Shown here one piece after another: positions 26,570 to 33,688 of a DNA stretch of 44,305 nt. The stretch is from positions 1 through 44,305 of the forward strand of contig JAYELD010000047.1 of assembly GCA_034717215.1 (NCBI GenBank). Reading direction: 5' to 3'. The notes beneath the pieces are model-generated. The model searched no databases, was not told the origin of the DNA, and saw only the letters and a list, made by a program, of their open reading frames with translations. Made by a program: the position numbers and the translations under genes. The stretch's first letter is position 1, and each line of letters begins with the position of its first letter. The DNA comes from Caldisericota bacterium (GTDB lineage Bacteria; Caldisericota; Caldisericia; Caldisericales; Caldisericaceae).

Positions 26570-27070
26570 ATGAACATTTTGGGCACCATAATTTATAGTA
26601 TTATCGTTATTGCAAGCTATATATACGCTGTCAACAAAAGTAAAAGTAGCACGAAAAAGGCTTTCAAGAAGGGGTGGCTGCAATTATTAAAGCGGCTTCC
26701 CCTTATTACTGCCATTTTCCTTCTTATCAGTTTGTTTGATGTATTTGTACCAAAAAATATAGTTGCTGCTGCCATCGGGAGAGGCAAAGGTTTTTTTTCA
26801 ATTCTGCTTTCTGCTCTTTTCGGAACAATTATTGCAGGCCCTGTTTCATCTTCATATCCTCTTGGTGCAGTACTACTTAAAAAGGGTACGACAATTGCTG
26901 TTACTGCTGTATTCTTGAATTCCTGGGTAATGGTGGGATTCGTAACAATACCATTTGAAATCTCCATATTTGGAAAACGTTTCACCTTCGCAAGAAATAC
27001 ACTTGCATTTCTTGGCGCACTTATTATTGGAATATTAACAGGATTAATTCTTACGGGAAGTGCGTTATGA
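26570..27070 (+). CDS. Half-size YraQ/ArsP-like permease, subunit 1
   Basis: 166-residue membrane protein with about four hydrophobic segments. It contains the family signature GTIIAGPVSSSYPLGAVLL followed by KKG, and NSWVMVGFVTIPFE. Full-length YraQ/ArsP permeases (about 300 residues or more) contain two such halves; here they are two genes. Substrates of relatives include organoarsenicals and possibly thiosulfate-like or other small compounds; the substrate here is unknown. Its stop overlaps the second half-gene as ATGA, strongly implying a heterodimer. Confidence 0.82.
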   Translation: MNILGTIIYSIIVIASYIYAVNKSKSSTKKAFKKGWLQLLKRLPLITAIFLLISLFDVFVPKNIVAAAIGRGKGFFSILLSALFGTIIAGPVSSSYPLGAVLLKKGTTIAVTAVFLNSWVMVGFVTIPFEISIFGKRFTFARNTLAFLGALIIGILTGLILTGSAL

Positions 27071-27558
27071 AAATACTAAAAAAATACTTATTTGAAGTTT
27101 TGGTTACAATAACCTATATTGTATTGCTCTTTCTATTTCCCCAGAAGACTTTTATTGCTTTTAAAGAAGGAATACTTCTCCTGATTAAAATGATTCCTAT
27201 TTTTATTTGTGTAATGTTTTTTTCTTCCTTCATTGCAGTATTTCTCTCACCAAAGACAATACAGCGTTATATGGGAAAAGAGACGGGATTCAAGGGGGTT
27301 GTGCTGGGTGCAATTTTGGGCACTTTTATTGTCGGCCCACTCTGGGTACTCTTTCCCCTGTTTAATACATTTTTAAAAAAGGGAGCACGTCTCGCAGTAG
27401 TTGGTGCTATGATAGGTACATTTGCAATAAAAACTCCCTGGATTCCTTATGCTGCAAGCTTTCTTGGATGGCCTTTCATTACAGTAACTGTTGTACTAAC
27501 ACTGAGTTATGGTATATTGGAAGGCATTCTAATAGAAAAAATACTCAAATCTATATAA
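27067..27558 (+). CDS. Half-size YraQ/ArsP-like permease, subunit 2
   Basis: 163-residue membrane protein with about four helices, homologous in layout to the preceding gene: GAILGTFIVGPLWVLFPLFN followed by TFLKKGARLAVVGAMIGTFAIKTPW mirrors the GT-I-GP...L-KKG...W core of subunit 1. This points to gene duplication and divergence. It overlaps subunit 1 by 4 bp. No fusion or frameshift is apparent, since each half has its own start region and a clean stop. The pair would assemble into one full transport unit. Confidence 0.82.
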   Translation: MKILKKYLFEVLVTITYIVLLFLFPQKTFIAFKEGILLLIKMIPIFICVMFFSSFIAVFLSPKTIQRYMGKETGFKGVVLGAILGTFIVGPLWVLFPLFNTFLKKGARLAVVGAMIGTFAIKTPWIPYAASFLGWPFITVTVVLTLSYGILEGILIEKILKSI

Positions 27559-27782
27559 CATTAAGTTAAGTAAAAGTATTTTTTTAAGCTTTTCTTAATA
27601 CGCACATCCATTACCAATTTGTTTTTCTTCATCTTTCACAAACAACTGAAAAAGGGAAGGCAATTTTTTTCTATGATTGTATCGCTGTGAGCATAATAAA
27701 GCAGTTTCTCTTTTAATAACGAGAATGTAACAAATAACAATATCTCATAAGCAAAACCTATATCTTGGGGCTAACTCCCTGG
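27559..27782. other. Intergenic region between convergent operons, no gene seen
   Basis: AT-rich, with T-runs after the permease stop but no solid stem. A 23-codon minus-strand frame starting MKKNKLVMDV has at best a weak SD. Nothing else is supported until the terminator at 27783. Confidence 0.4.
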
Positions 27783-27821
27783 AAAAAATAATCCCTGGCT
27801 TAATGCCAGGGATTATTTTTT
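27783..27821. terminator. Bidirectional terminator between convergent operons
   Basis: 17-bp perfect arms (core ATCCCTGGC/GCCAGGGAT) with a TTAAT loop, flanked by A6 and T6. It ends both the PadR/permease operon and the minus-strand sigma/anti-sigma operon. Confidence 0.88.
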
Positions 27822-27839
27822 GTTTATTCTAATATTTTA

Positions 27840-29231
27840 TTACGGTTTGCCTTTATCTTTACTGTTTCCGTTGCTTTCATTGTGATTATTCTCTTGCTGT
27901 TTATTTTTCTTGGTTGCAGTAATTTTTTCTACACTTACAGGTTCGCCTTCTTCTTGTTTTGTTCCAATAATTTCAACACTGTCACCTTCATTTATATCGC
28001 TAAGTTCTGCTCTCCCATTTGAAATAATAAGCGTATCTTCGGAAACTTTAAAAAGTATATCACAATCAACAATACTGAGTGTGCCATCCTCCGGATTAAT
28101 AACGCTTACTTCTCCTTTAAATCTTTCCTTCTTGGCATTTGATTTCTCAGTGTTGTTTGCTTCATTATTTTCTTCTTCATTATTACCGTTTTCCGGTTTT
28201 GCAAGAATAACAATTGAAGTTACATAATATTTATCATTGCTCTTTCGTATGTGTATTTGCACAGTATCGCCAACAACTAATACTGAAGGATCCGTTCTCC
28301 CTTCTCCTTTTTTCTGGATCTTTGTATTTTCGTCTACAAAAATTCCACCTTCAAAATCACTTATTGTTAAAATATTGCCATCAAAAGAAACAATATCGCT
28401 CCTTAATTCAAACTCTTTTGTTTCTTGTTCTGTTCCCTTACTTTCCTTCAAGTTAGTAAAAACAAGAATTGACTTAGCTTCAAAAACATCCTCCATTTTT
28501 GATGCCTTTACCAGCACCTCATTCCTAATCGAGAGATCCTCTACGTTAACAGATTTTCCTTTGCATTTAATAATGGTTTCTTCTGTCAGTAAAATTTTTG
28601 TCTCATTCACAGTAATTGTATTTCCATCTATTGCATTTAAAATTCCTTTTATAACAACAAATTTTAACTGATTTTGATTCTCTCTCTTCTTCTCTTTCCT
28701 GTTTTCTTCTCCTTCGCCATTACCCTCCTCTTCGCTGGTAACATCTTGAGCTTGTTCCATTGTATTTTTTATATTATTTACAGAAATGTTAAGCTCAGAC
28801 AAAATTTTCCCCCACCCTATTTTTTCATTTCTCATCTCAATAATTTCGTTGACTGACACTTCAGATTCTTTAAGCAACGCAACAATAATGATGCTGTCAA
28901 CAGGGGAAAGATCTTGATTCTCTAACTCCTCAATTATCCGACCCTCAGTGCTAAGAGAACCTTTGAAAGAATTTGCCGACCGCTCTAAACTAAGCCCCGC
29001 AATAACCTGCGGGAGTGTACCGCTCTTACCAAAAACAGGTGCAACCGAACTAACCACAAGAAAAGCTGCAATAGCTACGCTAACAAGCCCTAATAAAAAT
29101 TTCCTGTGATGAATCGATCGTTCCTTCTTTTCAATCATTCCTAACAACCTCCCCTCCATGTTTCCATTTAATTTGAGTCCGTTTTTAAAATCGTTCAATA
29201 TATCTTTTAATTTATCATCAGATTTCTTCAC
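27840..29231 (-). CDS. Membrane anti-sigma-like protein with three DUF5666-type repeats
   Basis: 463 residues. The N-terminal 43 residues are cytosolic and helical (KLKDILNDFKNGLKLN), as expected for binding a sigma factor, followed by one transmembrane helix (about 44-67). The outside part has a helical segment (about 75-150), a Glu/Asn/Lys-rich linker, then three beta repeats at about 193-260, 275-345 and 372-442. Each repeat reads 'G.i..idgnt..v......i.v...T.i......i...lv.GD.V.i'. It ends in an Asn/Lys/Gln-rich tail. It starts with GTG 14 bp inside the sigma gene, with SD AAGGAGGTGAT, so synthesis is coupled. This gene order and topology make it the probable anti-sigma factor. No zinc anti-sigma HxxxCxxC motif is seen. 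Confidence 0.78.
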   Translation of the reverse strand: MKKSDDKLKDILNDFKNGLKLNGNMEGRLLGMIEKKERSIHHRKFLLGLVSVAIAAFLVVSSVAPVFGKSGTLPQVIAGLSLERSANSFKGSLSTEGRIIEELENQDLSPVDSIIIVALLKESEVSVNEIIEMRNEKIGWGKILSELNISVNNIKNTMEQAQDVTSEEEGNGEGEENRKEKKRENQNQLKFVVIKGILNAIDGNTITVNETKILLTEETIIKCKGKSVNVEDLSIRNEVLVKASKMEDVFEAKSILVFTNLKESKGTEQETKEFELRSDIVSFDGNILTISDFEGGIFVDENTKIQKKGEGRTDPSVLVVGDTVQIHIRKSNDKYYVTSIVILAKPENGNNEEENNEANNTEKSNAKKERFKGEVSVINPEDGTLSIVDCDILFKVSEDTLIISNGRAELSDINEGDSVEIIGTKQEEGEPVSVEKITATKKNKQQENNHNESNGNSKDKGKP

Positions 29232-29730
29232 TGATAATCACCTCCTTTAATTTTTTCCTCGCTCTAAAAAGCCTTGACTTAACACTTCCCTCTTTTTCGT
29301 TGACAAGCACACTAATTTCTTTAACAGGTGTGTTGCCTAAATAATGAAGCACTAGAACAATACGATCTTTCTCGTCTAGTTTTTTAAGCGCTTCTTGTAC
29401 CAACTCTTTAGTTCCCTCATCCTTTGAAAAAGAAGTTTCTTTTATTGCCACTTTTCTCTTCTGTCTCTTCTGTCTCATCTGCTTAAAAGCATAATTTATT
29501 GCAATTCTTTTCATATATGCCAGAATGGATTCCTCGGGATTTATTCTTTTTCTAACTACATAAAGCTTAAGATATGTATTTTGAACAACATCCTCGGTAT
29601 CTTCGTTTGACAAAAGATAAGCATAAACAACACTATAAACATATCTAACGGTTAATCGATAAAACTCCGTAAAAGCATCTTTATCTCCACTCTTAATTTG
29701 TAGAACAAGCATTTTTAACTTATCTTCCAT
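29218..29730 (-). CDS. ECF-type RNA polymerase sigma factor
   Basis: 170-residue extracytoplasmic-function sigma factor. Region 2 is about 15-85 (DAFTEFYRLTVRYVYSVVYA, NEDTEDVVQNTYLKLY, and the 2.4 segment ESILAYMKRIAINYAFKQMR). A basic linker (QKRQKRKVAIKE) follows. Region 4 is about 105-165 (LDEKDRIVLVLHYLGNTPVKEI, then VLVNEKEGSVKSRLFRARKKL). The downstream overlapping gene encodes its likely membrane anti-sigma partner, so the pair would respond to an envelope signal. SD GGAG precedes the ATG; an ECF-like promoter lies upstream. Confidence 0.93.
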   Translation of the reverse strand: MEDKLKMLVLQIKSGDKDAFTEFYRLTVRYVYSVVYAYLLSNEDTEDVVQNTYLKLYVVRKRINPEESILAYMKRIAINYAFKQMRQKRQKRKVAIKETSFSKDEGTKELVQEALKKLDEKDRIVLVLHYLGNTPVKEISVLVNEKEGSVKSRLFRARKKLKEVIISEEI

Positions 29731-29745
29731 CTTCCACTCCTATAA

Positions 29746-29776
29746 ATTATATCCTTTACTCGGCAAAAAGGTTTCA
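29746..29776 (-). promoter_or_regulatory. Candidate autoregulated ECF promoter of the sigma/anti-sigma operon
   Basis: On the minus strand: TGAAAC (29776 to 29771) continuing as TGAAACCTTTTT, then about 17 bp and GATATAAT. TGAAAC resembles the -35 of SigW-type ECF promoters. The transcript would begin about 13 nt before the start codon. Confidence 0.45.
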
Positions 29777-29799
29777 TTAATATAATTTATTATATTAAT
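29776..29799. promoter_or_regulatory. Perfect inverted repeat between divergent operons
   Basis: ATTAATATAA / TTATATTAAT, 10-bp arms with a 4-bp TTTA centre. It abuts the ECF -35 box on one side and lies about 48 bp from the ccdA -35 on the other. It may be an operator serving both directions; because it is pure A/T, chance cannot be excluded. Confidence 0.35.
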
Positions 29800-29846
29800 T
29801 TTTTTGATACATCCTAAAATAAATAGAGGCTAAACATCTGTTTCCA

Positions 29847-29874
29847 TTGATTTTTTTAATATATTCTCTATAAT
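29847..29874 (+). promoter_or_regulatory. Promoter of the ccdA-rbfA-nrnA operon
   Basis: TTGATT (29847-29852), 16-bp spacer, perfect TATAAT (29869-29874), about 57 bp before the ccdA start. Confidence 0.6.
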
Positions 29875-29931
29875 ATTATTTAAAAAGTAAAGTATTAACC
29901 TATACAATAATGAAAAAATTGGAGGTAGTAT

Positions 29932-30612
29932 ATGACTAATGTTTCTATCGCGATAGCACTGTTTGCTGGGATTTTATCTTTTGTTTCACCATGTGTCCTG
30001 CCGCTTATCCCTGCATATGTTTCTTACATATCAGGAGTATCGCTGCAGGAAATACAATCCGGAACTGCATCAACAAAAAGAATTACAATCAGTGCAATTT
30101 TATTTGTTTTGGGTTTTTCAACAGTTTTCATTGCTCTTGGCGCATCTGCCACTACTCTTGGTAAACTGTTAGCAACAAATATGAGGACGTTTCGCATTAT
30201 TGCGGGTAGTATCATCATCTTATTCGGCTTGCACATTATTGGCATCCTCAAGTTAAAATTCTTAAATTACGAGAAAAAAATGCAAATAAAAAGCAAAAAA
30301 ACTTCCCTGATAGGAGCATATCTAATGGGATTCGCCTTTGCATTTGGCTGGACACCATGTGTTGGTCCTATCCTGGGGGCAATACTTGCAGAAACAAGCA
30401 CATACACCACTATGAGCAAAGGAATTATCCTGCTCTCGTTCTATTCACTCGGACTGGGTATTCCCTTTATTCTCACAGCAATTGCTATTAATAAGTTCTT
30501 TTTCTTATTTAAAAGAATCAAAAAATATTTTCATACCATTGAAATTATATCTGGACTACTACTCATTACTCTTGGTCTCTTGCTTATTTTTGGAAATAGC
30601 ATACACTTTTAG
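29932..30612 (+). CDS. ccdA: Cytochrome c biogenesis / thiol-disulfide transmembrane protein CcdA
   Basis: Membrane protein that carries reducing power from cytosolic thioredoxin to extracytoplasmic thiols. 226 residues, six predicted helices. The redox cysteines are in FVSPCVLPLIPAYVSYISG (first half) and FGWTPCVGPILGAIL (second half), the paired P-C-[VI] motifs of the family. SD GGAGGT. In an anaerobe it may serve disulfide or heme-protein maturation rather than oxidase assembly (inference). It is divergent from the ECF operon and directly upstream of rbfA. Confidence 0.93.
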   Translation: MTNVSIAIALFAGILSFVSPCVLPLIPAYVSYISGVSLQEIQSGTASTKRITISAILFVLGFSTVFIALGASATTLGKLLATNMRTFRIIAGSIIILFGLHIIGILKLKFLNYEKKMQIKSKKTSLIGAYLMGFAFAFGWTPCVGPILGAILAETSTYTTMSKGIILLSFYSLGLGIPFILTAIAINKFFFLFKRIKKYFHTIEIISGLLLITLGLLLIFGNSIHF

Positions 30613-30618
30613 TGTATG
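30600..30618 (+). promoter_or_regulatory. Hairpin covering the ccdA stop and rbfA start codons
   Basis: CATACACT / AGTGTATG, 8-bp perfect arms with a TTT loop. The right arm holds the rbfA ATG (30616-30618), and the ccdA TAG (30610-30612) spans the loop/arm junction. No SD precedes rbfA. Ribosomes finishing ccdA would open the hairpin, giving translational coupling. Confidence 0.5.
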
Positions 30619-31005
30619 AGCAAACTAAGACAAGCCCGAATAGAATCGGCAATAAAAAGAGAAGTTTCAAAATATTTACTTGAATTGGATGACTCGAGAT
30701 TGAGAGGTATTACTATCACATATGTCGATCTCTCCAGCGATCTTCATTATGCAAAAATTTATTTCACTGCAATCAACAACGAAGATAGAAGCCAGGAAAT
30801 TTTAGATACTCTCTCGCATGCCTCAAAAAGAATACAAAAGGATATAGCTCATAGACTAAAATCTATGAGACACGTCCCACTTATTTCGTTTCATTTTGAC
30901 CTCTCAATACAAAAAGGAGACGAAGTGATCAATATACTCAATAAGATTAAAGAAGAACTACAAAATAAGGAAGAACAAAATAATGAAAAACCACCAACTA
31001 ATTGA
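30616..31005 (+). CDS. rbfA: 30S ribosome-binding factor A
   Basis: Late-stage maturation factor of the 30S subunit, KH-like fold. 129 residues. The start MSKLRQARIESAIKREVSKY matches RbfA N-termini, followed by LRGITITYVDLSSDLHYAKI and AHRLKSMRHVPLISFHFD, the family's R..P.l.F..D motif. There is no SD, and the ATG lies in a hairpin with the upstream stop codon. It overlaps nrnA by 23 bp; rbfA-nrnA adjacency is common in Gram-positive-type genomes. The C-terminal tail (KEEQNNEKPPTN) is low complexity. Confidence 0.93.
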   Translation: MSKLRQARIESAIKREVSKYLLELDDSRLRGITITYVDLSSDLHYAKIYFTAINNEDRSQEILDTLSHASKRIQKDIAHRLKSMRHVPLISFHFDLSIQKGDEVINILNKIKEELQNKEEQNNEKPPTN

Positions 31006-31960
31006 AATCGGCAATGTGTTAAAAAAATATAGCAGTTTTGCATTATTCAGTCATGCAAATGCTGATGGCGATGCATTCGGCTCTATACTCGGTCTTGGTA
31101 TGTCATTAAAACTCCTTGGCAAAAAAGTTTCTTATTTTCTGCCTGAGCCAGTACCAAAGGCGTACGCATTCCTTAAGGACTACGATTTAATTAATGCGAC
31201 CCATTTAAATCATAATGATGTTGGCATACTATTAGATTCATCGGATATAGGAAGAATAGATCAGCTCGGCGATCATTTTAAATCTTTTAAGGTAACAGTA
31301 AATATTGATCACCATGAAACGAATGATTACTTTGCAACCTACAACTATATGGACAAGAATGCCCCCTCTACTACATGCATTATATTAAAACTCATAGAGG
31401 ACATGCAGCTTCCGCTGAATTCAGATATAAGTAATGCTCTTTATGTAGGCCTCCTTACAGATACAGGCTCATTTCATTATGCCAATACAACAATAAACGC
31501 TTTTTTAACTGCAACAAAACTCGTTAAATATGGTGCAGATCCTTCATCCATGGCAAAAAAGATCTTCGAAGAAGAAACATTAGCACACCTCAAGCTCATT
31601 GGCGTTGCACTTGGACGGATGAGCTTAAGAAACAAAATAGTATTTTCATATGTCACTTATGCCGATATGAAATCTCTAAACGCATCAGAAGAAGATGCGG
31701 AAGGCATTATAAACCTGGTTAGAAAATATAAAGATGCAGATGTCGCTATTCTTTTCAAAGAAGTCGGTAATAAAGTAATAAGAGTAAGTTTGAGAAGCAA
31801 GCGAAAAAATATCAATGTACAAGATATTGCAGTTTTATTCAATGGAGGCGGACATGCAGCAGCATCAGGCTGCACACTGCACGGAGATTTGCACGAAGCA
31901 ATGGAGCAATTGCTCTCGAAAGCAGAAATTCTGATAAAAGATGCCGCTAAAAACAAATAA
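30983..31960 (+). CDS. nrnA: DHH-family oligoribonuclease / pAp phosphatase (NrnA-like)
   Basis: Degrades nanoRNA to mononucleotides and dephosphorylates 3'-phosphoadenosine 5'-phosphate. 325 residues: the DHH domain has SHANADGDAFGS (about 23-34), DSSD, the name-giving NIDHHETND (about 110), and a TDTGSF motif; the C-terminal DHHA1 domain ends with FNGGGHAAASGCTL, which binds substrate. It overlaps the end of rbfA by 23 bp. No truB follows, unlike in many genomes; the transcript seems to end before sppA. Confidence 0.93.
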   Translation: MKNHQLIEIGNVLKKYSSFALFSHANADGDAFGSILGLGMSLKLLGKKVSYFLPEPVPKAYAFLKDYDLINATHLNHNDVGILLDSSDIGRIDQLGDHFKSFKVTVNIDHHETNDYFATYNYMDKNAPSTTCIILKLIEDMQLPLNSDISNALYVGLLTDTGSFHYANTTINAFLTATKLVKYGADPSSMAKKIFEEETLAHLKLIGVALGRMSLRNKIVFSYVTYADMKSLNASEEDAEGIINLVRKYKDADVAILFKEVGNKVIRVSLRSKRKNINVQDIAVLFNGGGHAAASGCTLHGDLHEAMEQLLSKAEILIKDAAKNK

Positions 31961-32091
31961 TATTCTGCTGTTTTCTGTAAATAAAATCAAATTTATTGGA
32001 TTTCCCTCAAAAAAGGCAGAAAAAACCAGATTATATTAATCACCTTCAGTTGGAATTGCGCAAATGAAACAATAAATCGAGAGGAGGAAAA

Positions 32092-33006
32092 ATGGAAAAA
32101 AATAAAATATTCGGCATTATCGTTTTTATACTAATAATTTTTGTAGTATTATTTTCAATATTTAAAAGCAATACTCCTACTCCTTCTGTCTCACATAATC
32201 TTGTGCGAACAGGCGATAATATCTCGCTCATTAAAATTGAAGGAACAATAGGGACAAGCACTCTTGGCCAACAAGGGATATCACCAGATAACATAAAAGA
32301 GTTGCTTAATAAGGCAAAATCAGATGCTTCCAGGGCATTAATCATCCAAATAGATAGTCCCGGAGGTGCAGTAGAGCCAACACAAGAAATCTATAATAAT
32401 ATACAGCAGTTTAAAAAAGAAACAGGAAAAAAAGTATATATATCGATGAGAAGCGAAGCAGCATCTGGTGGGTATTACATCGCATGCGCCGGAGATAAAA
32501 TCATTGCTATGCCAACAACTTTAACAGGAAGCATTGGTGTAATTATGAGACTTACAAACTATCAAGGATTACTGGAAAAAATTGGATTGAAAGAAACTGT
32601 AATAAAGAGTGGCACATATAAAGATATAGGTTCGCCTACAAGAGATATTACAGAGGAAGAACAAAAAATGCTACAAGAAATTATTGATGAAACATACACC
32701 CAATTCCTTGATACGGTTTTAAAAGCAAGAAATATTCCTTTGGATGATCTTAAAAATATAGCCCGGGGACAAATATACACCGGGATACAGGCCCAAAGAT
32801 TAGGCCTTGTAGATGATCTTGGAAATCTACAGGATACAATTGAAATCGTTAAAAAAGATTTGAATATTCAGGGAACGCCAATTATTATTATCCATGAAAA
32901 AAAACAAAGTATCTTATCCTTATTAAATTTTAAAAGTAATATTCCCGAACTTAATTTACTTAACAATCTTAAACCTGTAAAACTCGAATATATTATGATA
33001 CCATAG
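32092..33006 (+). CDS. sppA: Signal peptide peptidase SppA (S49 family)
   Basis: Membrane-bound serine protease that degrades cleaved signal peptides. 304 residues, the short Gram-positive-type form with one S49 domain. There is an N-terminal transmembrane helix (about 7-24), oxyanion region IDSPGGAVEP, nucleophile S125 in SEAASGGYYIACAGD, and general-base K177 in KSGTYKDIGSP (Ser-Lys dyad). The C-terminal RGQIYTGIQAQRLGLVDDLG is typical. SD GAGGAGG. The B. subtilis orthologue protects against membrane stress, which fits the envelope-related genes further downstream. Confidence 0.93.
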   Translation: MEKNKIFGIIVFILIIFVVLFSIFKSNTPTPSVSHNLVRTGDNISLIKIEGTIGTSTLGQQGISPDNIKELLNKAKSDASRALIIQIDSPGGAVEPTQEIYNNIQQFKKETGKKVYISMRSEAASGGYYIACAGDKIIAMPTTLTGSIGVIMRLTNYQGLLEKIGLKETVIKSGTYKDIGSPTRDITEEEQKMLQEIIDETYTQFLDTVLKARNIPLDDLKNIARGQIYTGIQAQRLGLVDDLGNLQDTIEIVKKDLNIQGTPIIIIHEKKQSILSLLNFKSNIPELNLLNNLKPVKLEYIMIP

Positions 33007-33017
33007 GAGGTAGATAG

Positions 33018-33686
33018 ATGAATACAATGTTTGAATTAATCTGGTTAACAATAACGCATCCAAAAGAAGCGTTTAAGCGCATAAGAGAGAAAAAACCATT
33101 ATATGCCGCATTAATATTTCTCCTTATCTATGGTTTAGTCTCAATAGTTGCTGGCTACATTGCAGGTAAAAACAATCTTAATCTGCTCCCACAAATAGCT
33201 GACAGTGAAATTGCTCCATACATTGGTGAGTTTTCAAAGAACTTAAACAACCTTATTAGCGCATACTTTTCCTCCATGTTCTTTTTTGCTTTTGGGCTCA
33301 TTACCCCGTACTTAACCACTTTTATTTCAACTGCAATTTACGATTTAATTGCTCAGTTCTTTGTAAAAAAAGGGGCTGGCATTACGTTATTTATTGCATG
33401 GAGCTTCGCTGCCATACCAATGCTTGTATATAAAGTACTTAATCTTACTACTCTTGCTCTCTTTAGTTATAGTTTGCCAATATACATCGAGCTAATTTTT
33501 ATTATATGGAGTCTGTATATGTATATAACAGCAATTAAAGAAACGTATGAAATAAACACAGGATTATCTATCGGCGTCTACTTAACCCCGGTTATAGTAA
33601 TTTTTGTGTTGCTTGCAATATACATGGCTCTACTATTTCCTTTAATTAGCAAATATTTACTATCAATGGCCCCGGGAATTATTTAA
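33018..33686 (+). CDS. Yip1-domain-like integral membrane protein
   Basis: 222-residue polytopic protein with about five hydrophobic helices. The N-terminal amphipathic stretch FELIWLTITHPKEAFKRIRE ('...p...f..i.e') followed by helices is the pattern of bacterial Yip1 (PF04893) proteins; function is unknown. SD GGAGGT precedes the ATG. It starts 11 bp after sppA and ends 2 bp before the TTG of the helicase gene, so the three genes are cotranscribed. Confidence 0.7.
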   Translation: MNTMFELIWLTITHPKEAFKRIREKKPLYAALIFLLIYGLVSIVAGYIAGKNNLNLLPQIADSEIAPYIGEFSKNLNNLISAYFSSMFFFAFGLITPYLTTFISTAIYDLIAQFFVKKGAGITLFIAWSFAAIPMLVYKVLNLTTLALFSYSLPIYIELIFIIWSLYMYITAIKETYEINTGLSIGVYLTPVIVIFVLLAIYMALLFPLISKYLLSMAPGII

Positions 33687-33688
33687 TT

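Noticed and set aside
26570-27558. Frameshifted single permease gene
   Set aside because: Both halves have complete N-termini and stops, the junction is a clean ATGA overlap, and each half carries its own copy of the conserved core, so two genes are intended.
28237-28671. Plus-strand frames opposite the anti-sigma gene
   Set aside because: Ser/Phe/Leu-rich shadows of the Lys/Glu-rich minus-strand gene; no SD, and they overlap each other.
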